Positions 48,364 to 57,010 of a stretch of DNA of 64,000 nt are shown here, piece after piece. This DNA is from Pantoea piersonii (GTDB lineage: Bacteria > Pseudomonadota > Gammaproteobacteria > Enterobacterales > Enterobacteriaceae). The notes below the pieces were generated by a model, which ran no database searches, was not told the origin of the DNA, and worked only from the letters and a program-made list of their open reading frames with translations. The translations under genes and the position numbers were made by a program. The DNA is taken from positions 744,001 through 808,000 of the forward strand of contig NZ_RARB01000001.1 in the NCBI RefSeq assembly GCF_003612015.1, given 5' to 3'. Position 1 is the stretch's first letter. The number at the start of each line of letters is the position of its first letter.

Positions 48364-48609
48364 CTGGTTTGCTACATAGACGTTAAGCGCTAACAGTCGT
48401 GGCACACTTCGCTGGCATCCCGTATAGCTTCGCCTCTGGTACAAACCAGATAATCACTCTCCGCCGTCTCCAGTCAGGCATTTCGCCGCTTTTGCCAGCT
48501 AAGCCCCCTGTGCCTTCCTCCAGACGTCTGGTTTGCAGGCTGCGTCAATCCTGACTACTGTTTCTGGATACTCATTTACGGCGGCCGACAGGGTGAAACA
48601 GGAGGAGCA
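48364..48609. other. Intergenic region
   Basis: About 245 bp; no feature recognised beyond AGGAGG-like SD for the next gene at its end. Confidence 0.4.
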
Positions 48610-48816
48610 ATGAAGCGCGACGTATTAAATGAAGATGACTACGATGAAGTGTGTCGCGTGATTGGCGATGCAGTGGTCGTGCTGGCCGAATCGGGCCGGG
48701 AGACGCGGCGGGACGATATTTCAGATCTGCTGAAACGCGCACGTCAGCATCGTTCGCACAGCGAGCGCGATGAGCAGCGTATGCTGGAGCACGCGATTCG
48801 TCTGGTTAAGCCGTGA
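48610..48816 (+). CDS. YmgB/AriR-like small connector protein
   Basis: 68 aa, highly charged. VIGDAVVVLAESGRETRRDD followed by LLKRARQHRSHSERDEQ and MLEHAIRLV keeps the AriR helix-turn-helix spacing. SD AGGAGGAG 5 nt before the ATG. Fifth member of this family in the window. Confidence 0.6.
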   Translation: MKRDVLNEDDYDEVCRVIGDAVVVLAESGRETRRDDISDLLKRARQHRSHSERDEQRMLEHAIRLVKP

Positions 48817-48897
48817 AAAGCCGGGGGCCAGGAGCGGGCAAGCATAAATAGCCGGGTCTGGAGGTCAGGAAAGCGCCGTTTGCGTCGGCGCTGATGG

Positions 48898-49461
48898 CTA
48901 TGCCTGCTGCGCCAGCAGCCCAGGGCGACTGGCTGGATACCAGCTCACCAGAAAATGCCGCAGATGATCAAAGCACCACTCCGCCTCGTCGCGCTGCTGG
49001 CAGTAGTACATCACCGTCACCTTTTCATATTCCCGCGCGCGCTGGCGCAGCGGTGACCAGCCCCAGTCCAGTACGCAGCGTGCATAATTAAGTAAGGCGT
49101 CCGGCTCCATACGATGCTGCGTCGCCTGCTCGCGCAGATAGCGTTCGAAAGCGTTATCAAGCGTCAGGGTCTCTTCCTGGGTGACAGGCAGTTCAGGGCG
49201 AAAGGCGAAATCGATAAAGCCGCACACCGCATCGGCGCGCTGCTGCCAGTCGCAGGCCAGCGTCATAAACAGCCCGTCCTGCAGATTGACCTCCTCCAGC
49301 AGACGACGAAGATTCGCCGACTGCGCCAGCACCGCAATCTCATCAATACGCTCCGTCTGCAGCGTCAGATCGATGCCGCACGGATTCACTGAACCATCCT
49401 CATTGCGCGTGGCGGGGAAGGGGAAATCAATATAGCCGTTATTATCCAGTCGCTTTTCCAT
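48898..49461 (-). CDS. Hypothetical protein, 187 aa
   Basis: No family recognised. ATG 49459-49461 (MEKRLDNNGYIDFPFP), with TCTTATG upstream; the frame extends ten codons further. Soluble, mixed alpha/beta, with three Trp in the C-terminal part (CVLDWGWSPLRQRA, EWCFDHLRHFLVSWYP). No signal peptide. The next gene upstream on the strand is a small lipoprotein 62 bp away, so the two may be cotranscribed. Confidence 0.65.
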   Translation of the reverse strand: MEKRLDNNGYIDFPFPATRNEDGSVNPCGIDLTLQTERIDEIAVLAQSANLRRLLEEVNLQDGLFMTLACDWQQRADAVCGFIDFAFRPELPVTQEETLTLDNAFERYLREQATQHRMEPDALLNYARCVLDWGWSPLRQRAREYEKVTVMYYCQQRDEAEWCFDHLRHFLVSWYPASRPGLLAQQA

Positions 49462-49523
49462 AAGAGGTGAGCCTGCAGCCTGACAAGCCATGACAATAGA
49501 CTATCTGGCCGCAGGACGCACGT

Positions 49524-49853
49524 CTAAGGGCACGTCCAGGTAATCATGGTGTCTTCGTGCGGGTTTATCAGGCGGAACTGCTTATCCGACAGCCGCTGGG
49601 CGTAGTAGCCTTCAGGCGTGACGGCGGAGGGGACATATTTGAAACGATCCAGCGATTGCAGTGTCCCACTCTGCACCTTGACGCCGTTGCGGCTGATGGT
49701 GAAAGCGTTGACGAGGTCAAAAATCGTCGCCCGCGTCTGCCCCATCGGCTGGCCGTAAATGGTGCTGACTTCGCCGGGGCAGTCCACCCCTTTCGGGCCG
49801 GAGGCGCAGCCAGCGAGCAGTGTAATAAAAATGAAAAAGGTGAGTCGCAACAT
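49524..49853 (-). CDS. Small lipoprotein, 109 aa
   Basis: ATG 49851-49853. Signal peptide MLRLTFFIFITLLAGC with lipobox LAGC, so lipidated at Cys16. The mature part contains two Cys (VDCPGEVST near the start, ITWTCP at the end) that could pair. No known domain recognised. The open frame extends 32 codons upstream but lacks a signal there. Confidence 0.75.
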   Translation of the reverse strand: MLRLTFFIFITLLAGCASGPKGVDCPGEVSTIYGQPMGQTRATIFDLVNAFTISRNGVKVQSGTLQSLDRFKYVPSAVTPEGYYAQRLSDKQFRLINPHEDTMITWTCP

Positions 49854-50067
49854 ATCCTGTACCTGCTTCAATCCCTGGGAATCCCGTGGCGCTGATGTTT
49901 GACGCGTTGCGTCCCGGCTATTGTGATCATAGCAGGTCTGGCGCGGCATCTAATTTGCACTTTGGTTAATAGTTAAGCTTTAAACGTGCCAGAGGGTGAC
50001 TTGAGTAGCATATTAAAGGTATTCTTGCCATCTTTGCGCACCAGTTGGGCGATTTAAGGGAAATTTA

Positions 50068-50247
50068 ATGAAAGAAGAAGAAGCCAGTCTAATGATTATT
50101 CGTCATGCGATCGAGAGGCTTGAAGCGGAAAAGAAGCAGCAGGTGCTCGCCTGCGTGGCGGCAATCCGCGATGTTATGCAGGGATACGACGAGGAAAACG
50201 CCTCGCTGGCGTTAATGCTGATCGCCGCCGAGGTTGCGGCGGAATAA
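50068..50247 (+). CDS. Small helical protein, 59 aa
   Basis: Too short for most ORF callers. MKEEEASLMIIRHAIERLEA, then QQVLACVAAIRDVM and NASLALMLIAAEVAAE. SD-like AAGGGAAA 7 nt upstream. Two amphipathic helices with a single Cys; probably a soluble dimer. No family assigned. Confidence 0.6.
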   Translation: MKEEEASLMIIRHAIERLEAEKKQQVLACVAAIRDVMQGYDEENASLALMLIAAEVAAE

Positions 50248-50284
50248 ACTTCAGCCCGGGGTCGCATGATGCGGCGCCGGGCTT

Positions 50285-50641
50285 CTACGAATTCATCTCC
50301 TTTACCAGCCAGCGGTGGATCACGCCGACGATCCACGCCTGCTGCTCGCTGGTCAGCGGTTGATGGGCAGCGATGCCGTGCCACTTCGCCAGACAGCCGC
50401 GGCAGCAGGTCGCCGTAGCGTGCTGAGCGATAAACACCGGATGGCCGCGCATCGGCGTCTGTTTGCCGTCGTTCTTCGGCTCCGCCTGCGCCAGGCGCTG
50501 CGCGACAAAATCCGCCGCGTGCCTGTCGATAACCTCCGGTCCTTTCGCCAGACAGTAGTCGCGCTCTTTTACGCCCAGATGAAAGCGGCGGCGAAACGGC
50601 GACTGTGCCAGCCGCTGGAACAGGGCATCTTCCCGGTTCAT
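50285..50641 (-). CDS. DUF4186 family protein
   Basis: 118 aa from ATG 50639-50641 with AAAGGAGATTCT before it. The DUF4186 signature is clear: RGHPVFIAQHATATCCRGC followed by LAKWHGI, and a conserved final WIVGVIHRWL. The Cys-Cys-x-x-Cys and His residues suggest metal binding. Function unknown; the E. coli homologue is also uncharacterised. Confidence 0.88.
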   Translation of the reverse strand: MNREDALFQRLAQSPFRRRFHLGVKERDYCLAKGPEVIDRHAADFVAQRLAQAEPKNDGKQTPMRGHPVFIAQHATATCCRGCLAKWHGIAAHQPLTSEQQAWIVGVIHRWLVKEMNS

Positions 50642-50739
50642 AGAATCTCCTTTAGGAATCAATGCGTTTTAAGCCTCATCCTGGTTTCGCTTTCGTCATG
50701 CTGTGCTAAACCTAAAGCGAACCCAAGCAAGGAGGATTT

Positions 50740-50964
50740 ATGAAAAAAACGCTGATGCTGACTGGTGCGCTGAGCCTGGGCCTGCTGCTGGCTGGCTGCG
50801 CTAATGACCATATTCTGCATACCAACGACGGCCGGACCATTGTGACGCAGGGCAAGCCGAAGGTGGATGACGACACCGGTATGATCACCTACAAAGATGT
50901 CTACGGTAAAGAGCAGCAGATTAATCGCGACACGATCAAAGATATGTCGCAGGTCGGGAACTAA
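50740..50964 (+). CDS. YgdI/YgdR family lipoprotein
   Basis: 74 aa. Signal MKKTLMLTGALSLGLLLAGC with lipobox LAGC. The mature domain (YgdI/YgdR, SH3-like) has ILHTNDGRTIVTQGKPKVDD, then TYKDVYGKEQQINRDTIKDM. SD AAGGAGG. Outer-membrane lipoprotein of unknown function, usually in several copies per enterobacterial genome. Confidence 0.93.
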   Translation: MKKTLMLTGALSLGLLLAGCANDHILHTNDGRTIVTQGKPKVDDDTGMITYKDVYGKEQQINRDTIKDMSQVGN

Positions 50965-50984
50965 CGACAGCTTTTGTCACACTT

Positions 50985-51005
50985 CGGCCCGCCCCGCGCG
51001 GGCCG
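50985..51005 (+). terminator. GC-rich stem-loop after the YgdI/YgdR gene
   Basis: CGGCCCGC / GCGGGCCG 8-bp perfect stem with a 5-nt loop, followed by TTCCGCTTTT. Confidence 0.65.
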
Positions 51006-51085
51006 TTCCGCTTTTCCCGTTCGTCTGGTGTGTTACTCTGAAAATAGATAATTAAATCAGAGCATAACTTCGACGGAGTCTGAAA

Positions 51086-51469
51086 ATGAAAGCCACGCTT
51101 TTCACCCTCGGCTTACTGAGCTGTCAAATTGCGCCCGCCTGGAGCGAAACCCAGTTCCAGATCACCTGTCCCGGCCGCCCCACGATGACCATCTCCCGTG
51201 CCGAATATGGTCTGAGCACGTTAACCTGGCCGCAGCACCACTTTCAGATTGCCGCCGGCCAGCAGCGCACCCGCTTAGAGGGCGGCGACAACGTTTCCAT
51301 AACCCGTTTCCGAAACGGCGACCAGCTAATCGTCAACAACGCGAACGAGGAGACCTTCTTCGTTTACCACGACAGCGACCGGCTGATACCCTGTAGCCGC
51401 AGTGAAACGCGCGACGTCGATCAGCTGTCGCTGGAGCCTTATGACGATCGCGACCATCCGCACTCTTAA
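51086..51469 (+). CDS. Secreted hypothetical protein, 127 aa
   Basis: Signal peptide MKATLFTLGLLSCQIAPAWS then ETQFQ as the mature start. Mature protein has Cys in ITCPGRP and in LIPCSRSE, likely a disulfide, and beta-strand-rich spacing between. The C-terminus is acidic and His-containing (YDDRDHPHS). No family recognised; periplasmic. A GNAT gene follows 21 bp later on the same strand. Confidence 0.7.
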   Translation: MKATLFTLGLLSCQIAPAWSETQFQITCPGRPTMTISRAEYGLSTLTWPQHHFQIAAGQQRTRLEGGDNVSITRFRNGDQLIVNNANEETFFVYHDSDRLIPCSRSETRDVDQLSLEPYDDRDHPHS

Positions 51470-51490
51470 CCCGCTTTAGCCGGAGAGTCT

Positions 51491-51904
51491 ATGCAACTGA
51501 ACGTTACGGATGCGGTCACGCATCAGGATCTGGATGAGGTGCGCCTCGGTCTGAATACTTTTAACAGTCGTTTTATCAATATCGACGAATTTAAATCCAT
51601 CGGCGTTTTCGTCACGGACGAGCACGGCAAAAAGCTGGCGGGGCTGACCGGCTCGACCACCGGCAACTGGCTGCGCATCGATATGCTGTGGGTCAGCGAG
51701 GCGCTGCGCGGGCAGGGCGTCGGCAGCAGGCTGCTCAACGCGGCGGAAGAGGAGGCGCGTCGGCGCGGCTGCTGCTATGCGCAGGTTGATACCGCCAGCT
51801 TCCAGGCGCGCCCCTTTTATGAAAAGTCAGGCTACACGCTGCGTTTCAGCCTGGATAACTACCCGCGCCATCATCAGCGTCACTATCTGAGCAAAACGCT
51901 GTAA
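51491..51904 (+). CDS. GNAT family N-acetyltransferase
   Basis: 137 aa. Acetyl-CoA loop LRGQGVGSRLLNAAEEEA, then ARRRGCCYAQVDTASFQA and PFYEKSGYTL, all diagnostic. N-terminal beta-strands contain GVFVTDEHGKKLAGLTG. Resembles the small cytoplasmic acetyltransferases that act on small molecules; substrate unknown. Its stop abuts the stop of the convergent MBL-fold gene. Confidence 0.9.
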   Translation: MQLNVTDAVTHQDLDEVRLGLNTFNSRFINIDEFKSIGVFVTDEHGKKLAGLTGSTTGNWLRIDMLWVSEALRGQGVGSRLLNAAEEEARRRGCCYAQVDTASFQARPFYEKSGYTLRFSLDNYPRHHQRHYLSKTL

Positions 51905-52567
51905 TCAAAACAGCGGCTGCTGGCGCATATCCAGCGGCTGCTGCTCCGCCTCGTCAATCGCCGCCAGCCAGCTCTGCAGCGTGACTTCGACCCAGGAGAG
52001 GTGGCCGCGCGTGGTGCTCATCAACACCACATCGGGCCGCAGCGTGCGGTAGAACTCCAGCGACTGCTGCAGCTCGTGCGGATTGCTGTCCGGGGCCAGG
52101 AGAGTGACCCAGCGATGATGGTCGCGCGTCAGGGTAGCGCCGACGAACAGGTAGGTGCGGCCCAGCGGCGAAGCGTAAAGAAAGCTGCTGCTGCCTGGCG
52201 TATGGCCCGGCGTCGGCAGCAGATGGAAGTCGCCGAAGTGCGTCTCCTGCTGGGTAAAGGTGTCATCCGGCTCCAGCACCCGGCTGACGGGGCCGATAGA
52301 GCGGCTGTGGCAGTAAAGCGCGCTGTTAAAGCGCTGCTGGATGGCGATGGCACCGGGTGCGGCTTCGTGCCAGTGAGTCAGATAGTGGCGAATCACGCCG
52401 CCTTCGTCGGCCAGCACTTCATGATCGAGCGGATGCTCCACGCGGCCAATCAGCAGATTGCCGCGCGGATGACGCAGCATAAAGCCGTGCATCATTAAAT
52501 CATCAACAGTCTCTTCCCCCGGAAATTCCGGCGTGGAGATCCACAAATCGTCGTACAGCGGCTTCAA
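51905..52567 (-). CDS. MBL-fold hydrolase-like protein with altered metal site
   Basis: 220 aa metallo-beta-lactamase fold: LTHWHEAAPGAIAIQQRF, then LLPTPGHTPGSSSFLY, VGATLT and a final His region STTRGHLSW. The usual HxHxDH is replaced by HWHEAA: the Asp and last His are lost (E and A). GHTPG is retained. So metal binding and hydrolysis may be weakened or changed. It lies 22 bp after ldcA on the same strand, hence likely cotranscribed. Confidence 0.82.
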   Translation of the reverse strand: MKPLYDDLWISTPEFPGEETVDDLMMHGFMLRHPRGNLLIGRVEHPLDHEVLADEGGVIRHYLTHWHEAAPGAIAIQQRFNSALYCHSRSIGPVSRVLEPDDTFTQQETHFGDFHLLPTPGHTPGSSSFLYASPLGRTYLFVGATLTRDHHRWVTLLAPDSNPHELQQSLEFYRTLRPDVVLMSTTRGHLSWVEVTLQSWLAAIDEAEQQPLDMRQQPLF

Positions 52568-52589
52568 TGGCGATCTCCCTGAGAACGGC

Positions 52590-53516
52590 TTAATGCTCGG
52601 GTAAAACGGGATGGCCAGTGGCCTGTAGTTCAGCCTGATGGTTCGCCACGCGCAGCTGCGCGCGCGCGCCGATCGGCAGCGTCACGGTATCCGCATCGTG
52701 GCCAAAGGCCAGATCGCTGATTACCGGCAGGCCGGTCACGTCGCGCAGGTACTGCCAGACGCTGGCGTAATCAAAACCGTTGTCATAGTCGCTCATCGCG
52801 GTGCTGGTAAAGCTGCCGGTAATAATGGCGCGCTGCCGTGCCAGGATGCCGCTCTGCTGCAGCTGGATCAGCATGCGCTCGACGCGGAACGGATGCTCAT
52901 TCACATCCTCGATCACCAGAATGCCGTCGTCGAACTGCGGCAGCCACGGGGTGCCGATCAGCGAGCAGATCATCGCCAGATTGCCGCCCCACAGCGTGCC
53001 CTGCCATTCACCGCTGTCCGGCGTCTCGCTGCGCCAGCCAACATTGACTGTAGGCGAAGTCAGCGCCTGCCAGAAGTGAGCCAGCGTAAATTCAGATAAA
53101 ACCTCCGCGCCGAAGTTACCCGCCAGCATCGGCGCGCTGAAGCTGACGAGACCGGTCTGCGCCAGCAGCGCCAGCTGCAGGACGGTAAAATCGCTGTGGC
53201 CGCACAGCGCCAGCGGCTGATTAAGCAGATGGCGCTGCAGCGCGACGTAATCGATATGCGCCAGCAGGCGGCTGGCGCCGTAGCCGCCGCGTACCGCCAG
53301 CACGATGTCAGGCAATGTCTCAAGCTGCGCCAGCTGGTTGAATTCGGCGAGACGTTCGGCGTCGGTACCGGCGAAACGCTGAAAGCGGCGGCCGATCGTC
53401 TCAAGATTATTGACCTGATGGCCCGCCGCGCGCAGGCGGTCGACGCCGCGCCATGCGGCAGGCTGGTTATGACAATATCCAGAGGGCGAAACGAGATGAA
53501 AAGAACGCGAAATCAT
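52590..53516 (-). CDS. ldcA: Muramoyltetrapeptide carboxypeptidase (L,D-carboxypeptidase A)
   Basis: S66 family cytoplasmic enzyme that trims the terminal D-Ala from recycled murein tetrapeptide. 308 aa. Nucleophile Ser in ALCGHSDFTVLQ, catalytic Glu in VIEDVNEHPFRVERML, catalytic His in LAFGHDADTVTLPIGA. Divergent from emtA, as in E. coli, so murein recycling and murein cleavage genes stay linked. Confidence 0.96.
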   Translation of the reverse strand: MISRSFHLVSPSGYCHNQPAAWRGVDRLRAAGHQVNNLETIGRRFQRFAGTDAERLAEFNQLAQLETLPDIVLAVRGGYGASRLLAHIDYVALQRHLLNQPLALCGHSDFTVLQLALLAQTGLVSFSAPMLAGNFGAEVLSEFTLAHFWQALTSPTVNVGWRSETPDSGEWQGTLWGGNLAMICSLIGTPWLPQFDDGILVIEDVNEHPFRVERMLIQLQQSGILARQRAIITGSFTSTAMSDYDNGFDYASVWQYLRDVTGLPVISDLAFGHDADTVTLPIGARAQLRVANHQAELQATGHPVLPEH

Positions 53517-53686
53517 AAGACTATTCCTGCAGTTAGCGGGTAACTATCTGGCCGATGATGACGAAAAGCGCGACGGAAGTCACTGCGCGACACGGTTTTT
53601 TACGCAATTAGGATAAACGGTAATTTTGCTGCGGCGCGCGCCAGGTATGATAGCCTCCGACCCTATTGCATCAGGATGAAAAATTG

Positions 53687-54313
53687 GTGAAATTTCGATA
53701 CCTTGCCCTTTCCGCGTTGCTGCTGGCAGGCTGCGCCAGCGAACCGTCAAAACAGGTCGTCAGGCAGCCAAACACGCCGTTAACCCAGGCGCCGCCCTCG
53801 AATATCAATGCGGCCTGGTCGATGTTCACCGAAGATGCCGCCAGTCATTATGGCGTTGATGAGAAGCTGATCAGCGCCATTATTACTGTCGAATCGGGCG
53901 GCAATCCCGGCGTCGTCAGCCGCTCCAACGCGGTGGGCCTGATGCAGATCAAGGCCTCGACGGCGGGCAGGGAGGTCTATCGTGTGCAGGGACGTCGCGG
54001 CCAGCCCTCCAACGCCGAGTTGCGCGATCCGGCGAAAAATATCGATATTGGCACCGCCTATATCCGGATCCTGCAGCAGTCGGCGCTCTCCGGCATTCGC
54101 AATCCGCTGACGCTGCGCTACGCCACTATCGTCTCGTACGCCAACGGCGCAGGCGCGCTGCTGCGCACCTTTTCCCGCGACCGCGACCGGGCTATCGCCA
54201 TGATTAACGCCATGTCGCCGGACGAATTTTACCAGCACGTCCAGAACAAGCATCCCGCTGCGCAAGCGCCGCGCTACCTCTGGAAGGTCACCACGGCGTA
54301 CCGCACTATTTAA
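53687..54313 (+). CDS. emtA: Membrane-bound lytic murein transglycosylase EmtA (MltE)
   Basis: Outer-membrane lipoprotein of lytic transglycosylase family 1 that acts as an endo-type murein cleaving enzyme. 208 aa from GTG 53687 (VKFRYLALSALLLAGC, lipobox LAGC); SD AGGATG. The catalytic Glu is in IITVESGGNPGVV, followed by NAVGLMQIKAST and VSYANGAGALLRTFS. Converges with the SorC regulator, 4 bp apart. Confidence 0.95.
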   Translation: MKFRYLALSALLLAGCASEPSKQVVRQPNTPLTQAPPSNINAAWSMFTEDAASHYGVDEKLISAIITVESGGNPGVVSRSNAVGLMQIKASTAGREVYRVQGRRGQPSNAELRDPAKNIDIGTAYIRILQQSALSGIRNPLTLRYATIVSYANGAGALLRTFSRDRDRAIAMINAMSPDEFYQHVQNKHPAAQAPRYLWKVTTAYRTI

Positions 54314-54317
54314 GGCC

Positions 54318-55265
54318 TTACTCCACCAGCAGCCGCGCGGTGGGGTAATCCACAATCAAGACGTTAACGTAGCCGCCGCGCAGCGCGCCGCGAATGGCGT
54401 GCGCTTTTTCCTTACTGCCCGCCAGTGCGACCACCTGCGGACATTTGCGCACCTGCGCCAGCTCCATGCCTATCACCGGATCCTCCTCCGCGCTCAGCAC
54501 CGGCTCGCCCTGCGCGTCGAAGTAGTGCAGGCAGATATCGCCCACCGCGCCGCGCTGTGCCAGGGTGCGCAGCATCTCCTCATCATAATAGTTGCCGGAG
54601 TTGCGCAGCAGCGCCGAGGGCTCCAGATCGCCGATGCCGACAATAGCCAGATCCACCTGATCGAACTTCTCCAGCACCTCCGCGACGTCGGGATTCGCCG
54701 CCAGTCGCTGACGATCCTGCACCGAATGCTCAATCGACTGCGAAGGCAGCAGCCAGGAGGGGCAGTTAAGCAGCGCCGCCAGGTTCTGCGTCAAAATGGT
54801 CGCCTGCACGTTGCCGTTAGCGCCGACGCCGCCCAGCAGCTGGATCACCCCTTTACAGGCGGCGTTAAATGGGTGCAGCGCATCCACCATGGCGCGAATG
54901 GTGCCGCTCCAGGAGGAGATGCCAATCAGCTCGTCGGCGCGCAGCCGCGTCTCCAGATAGTGCGCCGCCGCCGAACCGATCGCCTGCTTGATCTGCTGCT
55001 GCGAGGCGTTTTCCGGCACGTCCACTACAATCGCCTGCGGCAGCCCGTAGGTCTGTTCGATCGCCTTCTCCTGCGCCGGAAAGATATTCGCAGGCGGCAC
55101 GACGCTGATTTTCACCACGCCTTCCTTCACGCTGCGGTTGAGAATGCGCGAGACAAAAGACTGCGACAATTTCAGCATCTGCGCGATATCTGACTGCTTC
55201 ATCCCTTCGCTGTAGTAAAGCGTGGCAATCTTCACCATCAGCCGTTGCTCATCCTGTTTCGCCAT
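54318..55265 (-). CDS. SorC family transcriptional regulator
   Basis: 315 aa. HTH near residues 19-50 (GMKQSDIAQMLKLSQSFVS). The C-terminal sugar-phosphate sensor domain has GISSWSGTIRAMVDAL and VVALAGSKEKAHAIRGAL motifs typical of SorC/DeoR-like ligand domains (RpiA-type fold). Family members bind sugar phosphates and control linked catabolic genes. It is divergent from a binding-protein gene, 183 bp away, and is the natural regulator of the locus to its right. Confidence 0.92.
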   Translation of the reverse strand: MAKQDEQRLMVKIATLYYSEGMKQSDIAQMLKLSQSFVSRILNRSVKEGVVKISVVPPANIFPAQEKAIEQTYGLPQAIVVDVPENASQQQIKQAIGSAAAHYLETRLRADELIGISSWSGTIRAMVDALHPFNAACKGVIQLLGGVGANGNVQATILTQNLAALLNCPSWLLPSQSIEHSVQDRQRLAANPDVAEVLEKFDQVDLAIVGIGDLEPSALLRNSGNYYDEEMLRTLAQRGAVGDICLHYFDAQGEPVLSAEEDPVIGMELAQVRKCPQVVALAGSKEKAHAIRGALRGGYVNVLIVDYPTARLLVE

Positions 55266-55418
55266 TCATCCTTCCTCTCTGTTTCGGCCTGGTATTGTTA
55301 ACCAGGATGCGAGAAATCACAACGCAGGACATTTTGTGATCCTTTTCGCTTTTTAAACATTCAGGGTTGCGCACCCGGCGAAGGCGGGTGCATAGTCATA
55401 TTGCATATAAAATCGCAA

Positions 55419-55434
55419 TTGAATATTTATTCAA
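55419..55434 (+). promoter_or_regulatory. Palindrome upstream of the binding-protein gene (candidate SorC operator)
   Basis: TTGAATA-TT-TATTCAA, a perfect 7-2-7 inverted repeat ending 14 bp before the binding-protein ATG, overlapping the SD region. A second copy with the same core GAATA-NN-TATTC occurs before the transketolase gene (59683-59696). The pair strongly suggests one regulator, most simply the adjacent SorC protein. Position after the promoter fits repression. Confidence 0.65.
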
Positions 55435-55445
55435 GCGGAGAATAA

Positions 55446-56390
<945 letters not shown>

Positions 56391-56401
56391 CCGGAGGCGG
56401 C

Positions 56402-57010
56402 ATGAAACGGACGAGAGCGACGCTGGCCGTCATCCTGGCGATAGCAGTAAGCGGCTGTACCGTGGTGGATCTCGACGCCAGCGGCAATCCGATCATGCCG
56501 AAAGATCCGCATGCGAAACCGAGCTACAGCAATCAGACGCCGCAGCAGATCGCGGAGGCGAGCTGGCAGAGTCGGGTGCTCGATACCGCCCAGCAGCACG
56601 CCATGAGCTGGGCGGATATGGAAACCAAAAGCGGAACGGTGAAGGCGGGCGGCAGCGAAAGCGTTTTTGTGCGCGCCAGCGGCACGGTCACGGCGGTAGA
56701 TGACAGCAACAGCCGCGAGCGCACCCTGACGCTGACGCTGAACGGCAAGCCGGTAAACGTGAGCCTCGGGCCGGTTATCCGCAGCAATGCGCTGCGCGAT
56801 GCTGCGGGTTTCCGCTTCGAGGAGTTCACCAATCAGGTGCAGTACGCGCAGCTGACCCGGGCGCTTAACCGCCATGCGGTGCAGCAGCTGCCGAAAGTGG
56901 ACGCCAGCTGGGTGGGTAAACCGGTGCAGGCGCTGCTGGCCGTGGAGATGGGGCACGGCGTGGTCAACGACGTGATGGCGGTAGAGCTGAAGCAGGGGGC
57001 GACGCCATGA
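56402..57010 (+). CDS. DUF2291 family lipoprotein
   Basis: 202 aa. Signal MKRTRATLAVILAIAVSGC with lipobox VSGC. Mature part: TVVDLDASGNPIMPKD, then a beta-rich domain containing FVRASGTVTAVD and the segment LGPVIRSNALRDAAG. DUF2291 genes are commonly embedded in ribose-type ABC operons; their role is unknown, possibly an accessory to substrate capture. It overlaps the ATPase gene by 4 nt. Confidence 0.88.
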   Translation: MKRTRATLAVILAIAVSGCTVVDLDASGNPIMPKDPHAKPSYSNQTPQQIAEASWQSRVLDTAQQHAMSWADMETKSGTVKAGGSESVFVRASGTVTAVDDSNSRERTLTLTLNGKPVNVSLGPVIRSNALRDAAGFRFEEFTNQVQYAQLTRALNRHAVQQLPKVDASWVGKPVQALLAVEMGHGVVNDVMAVELKQGATP

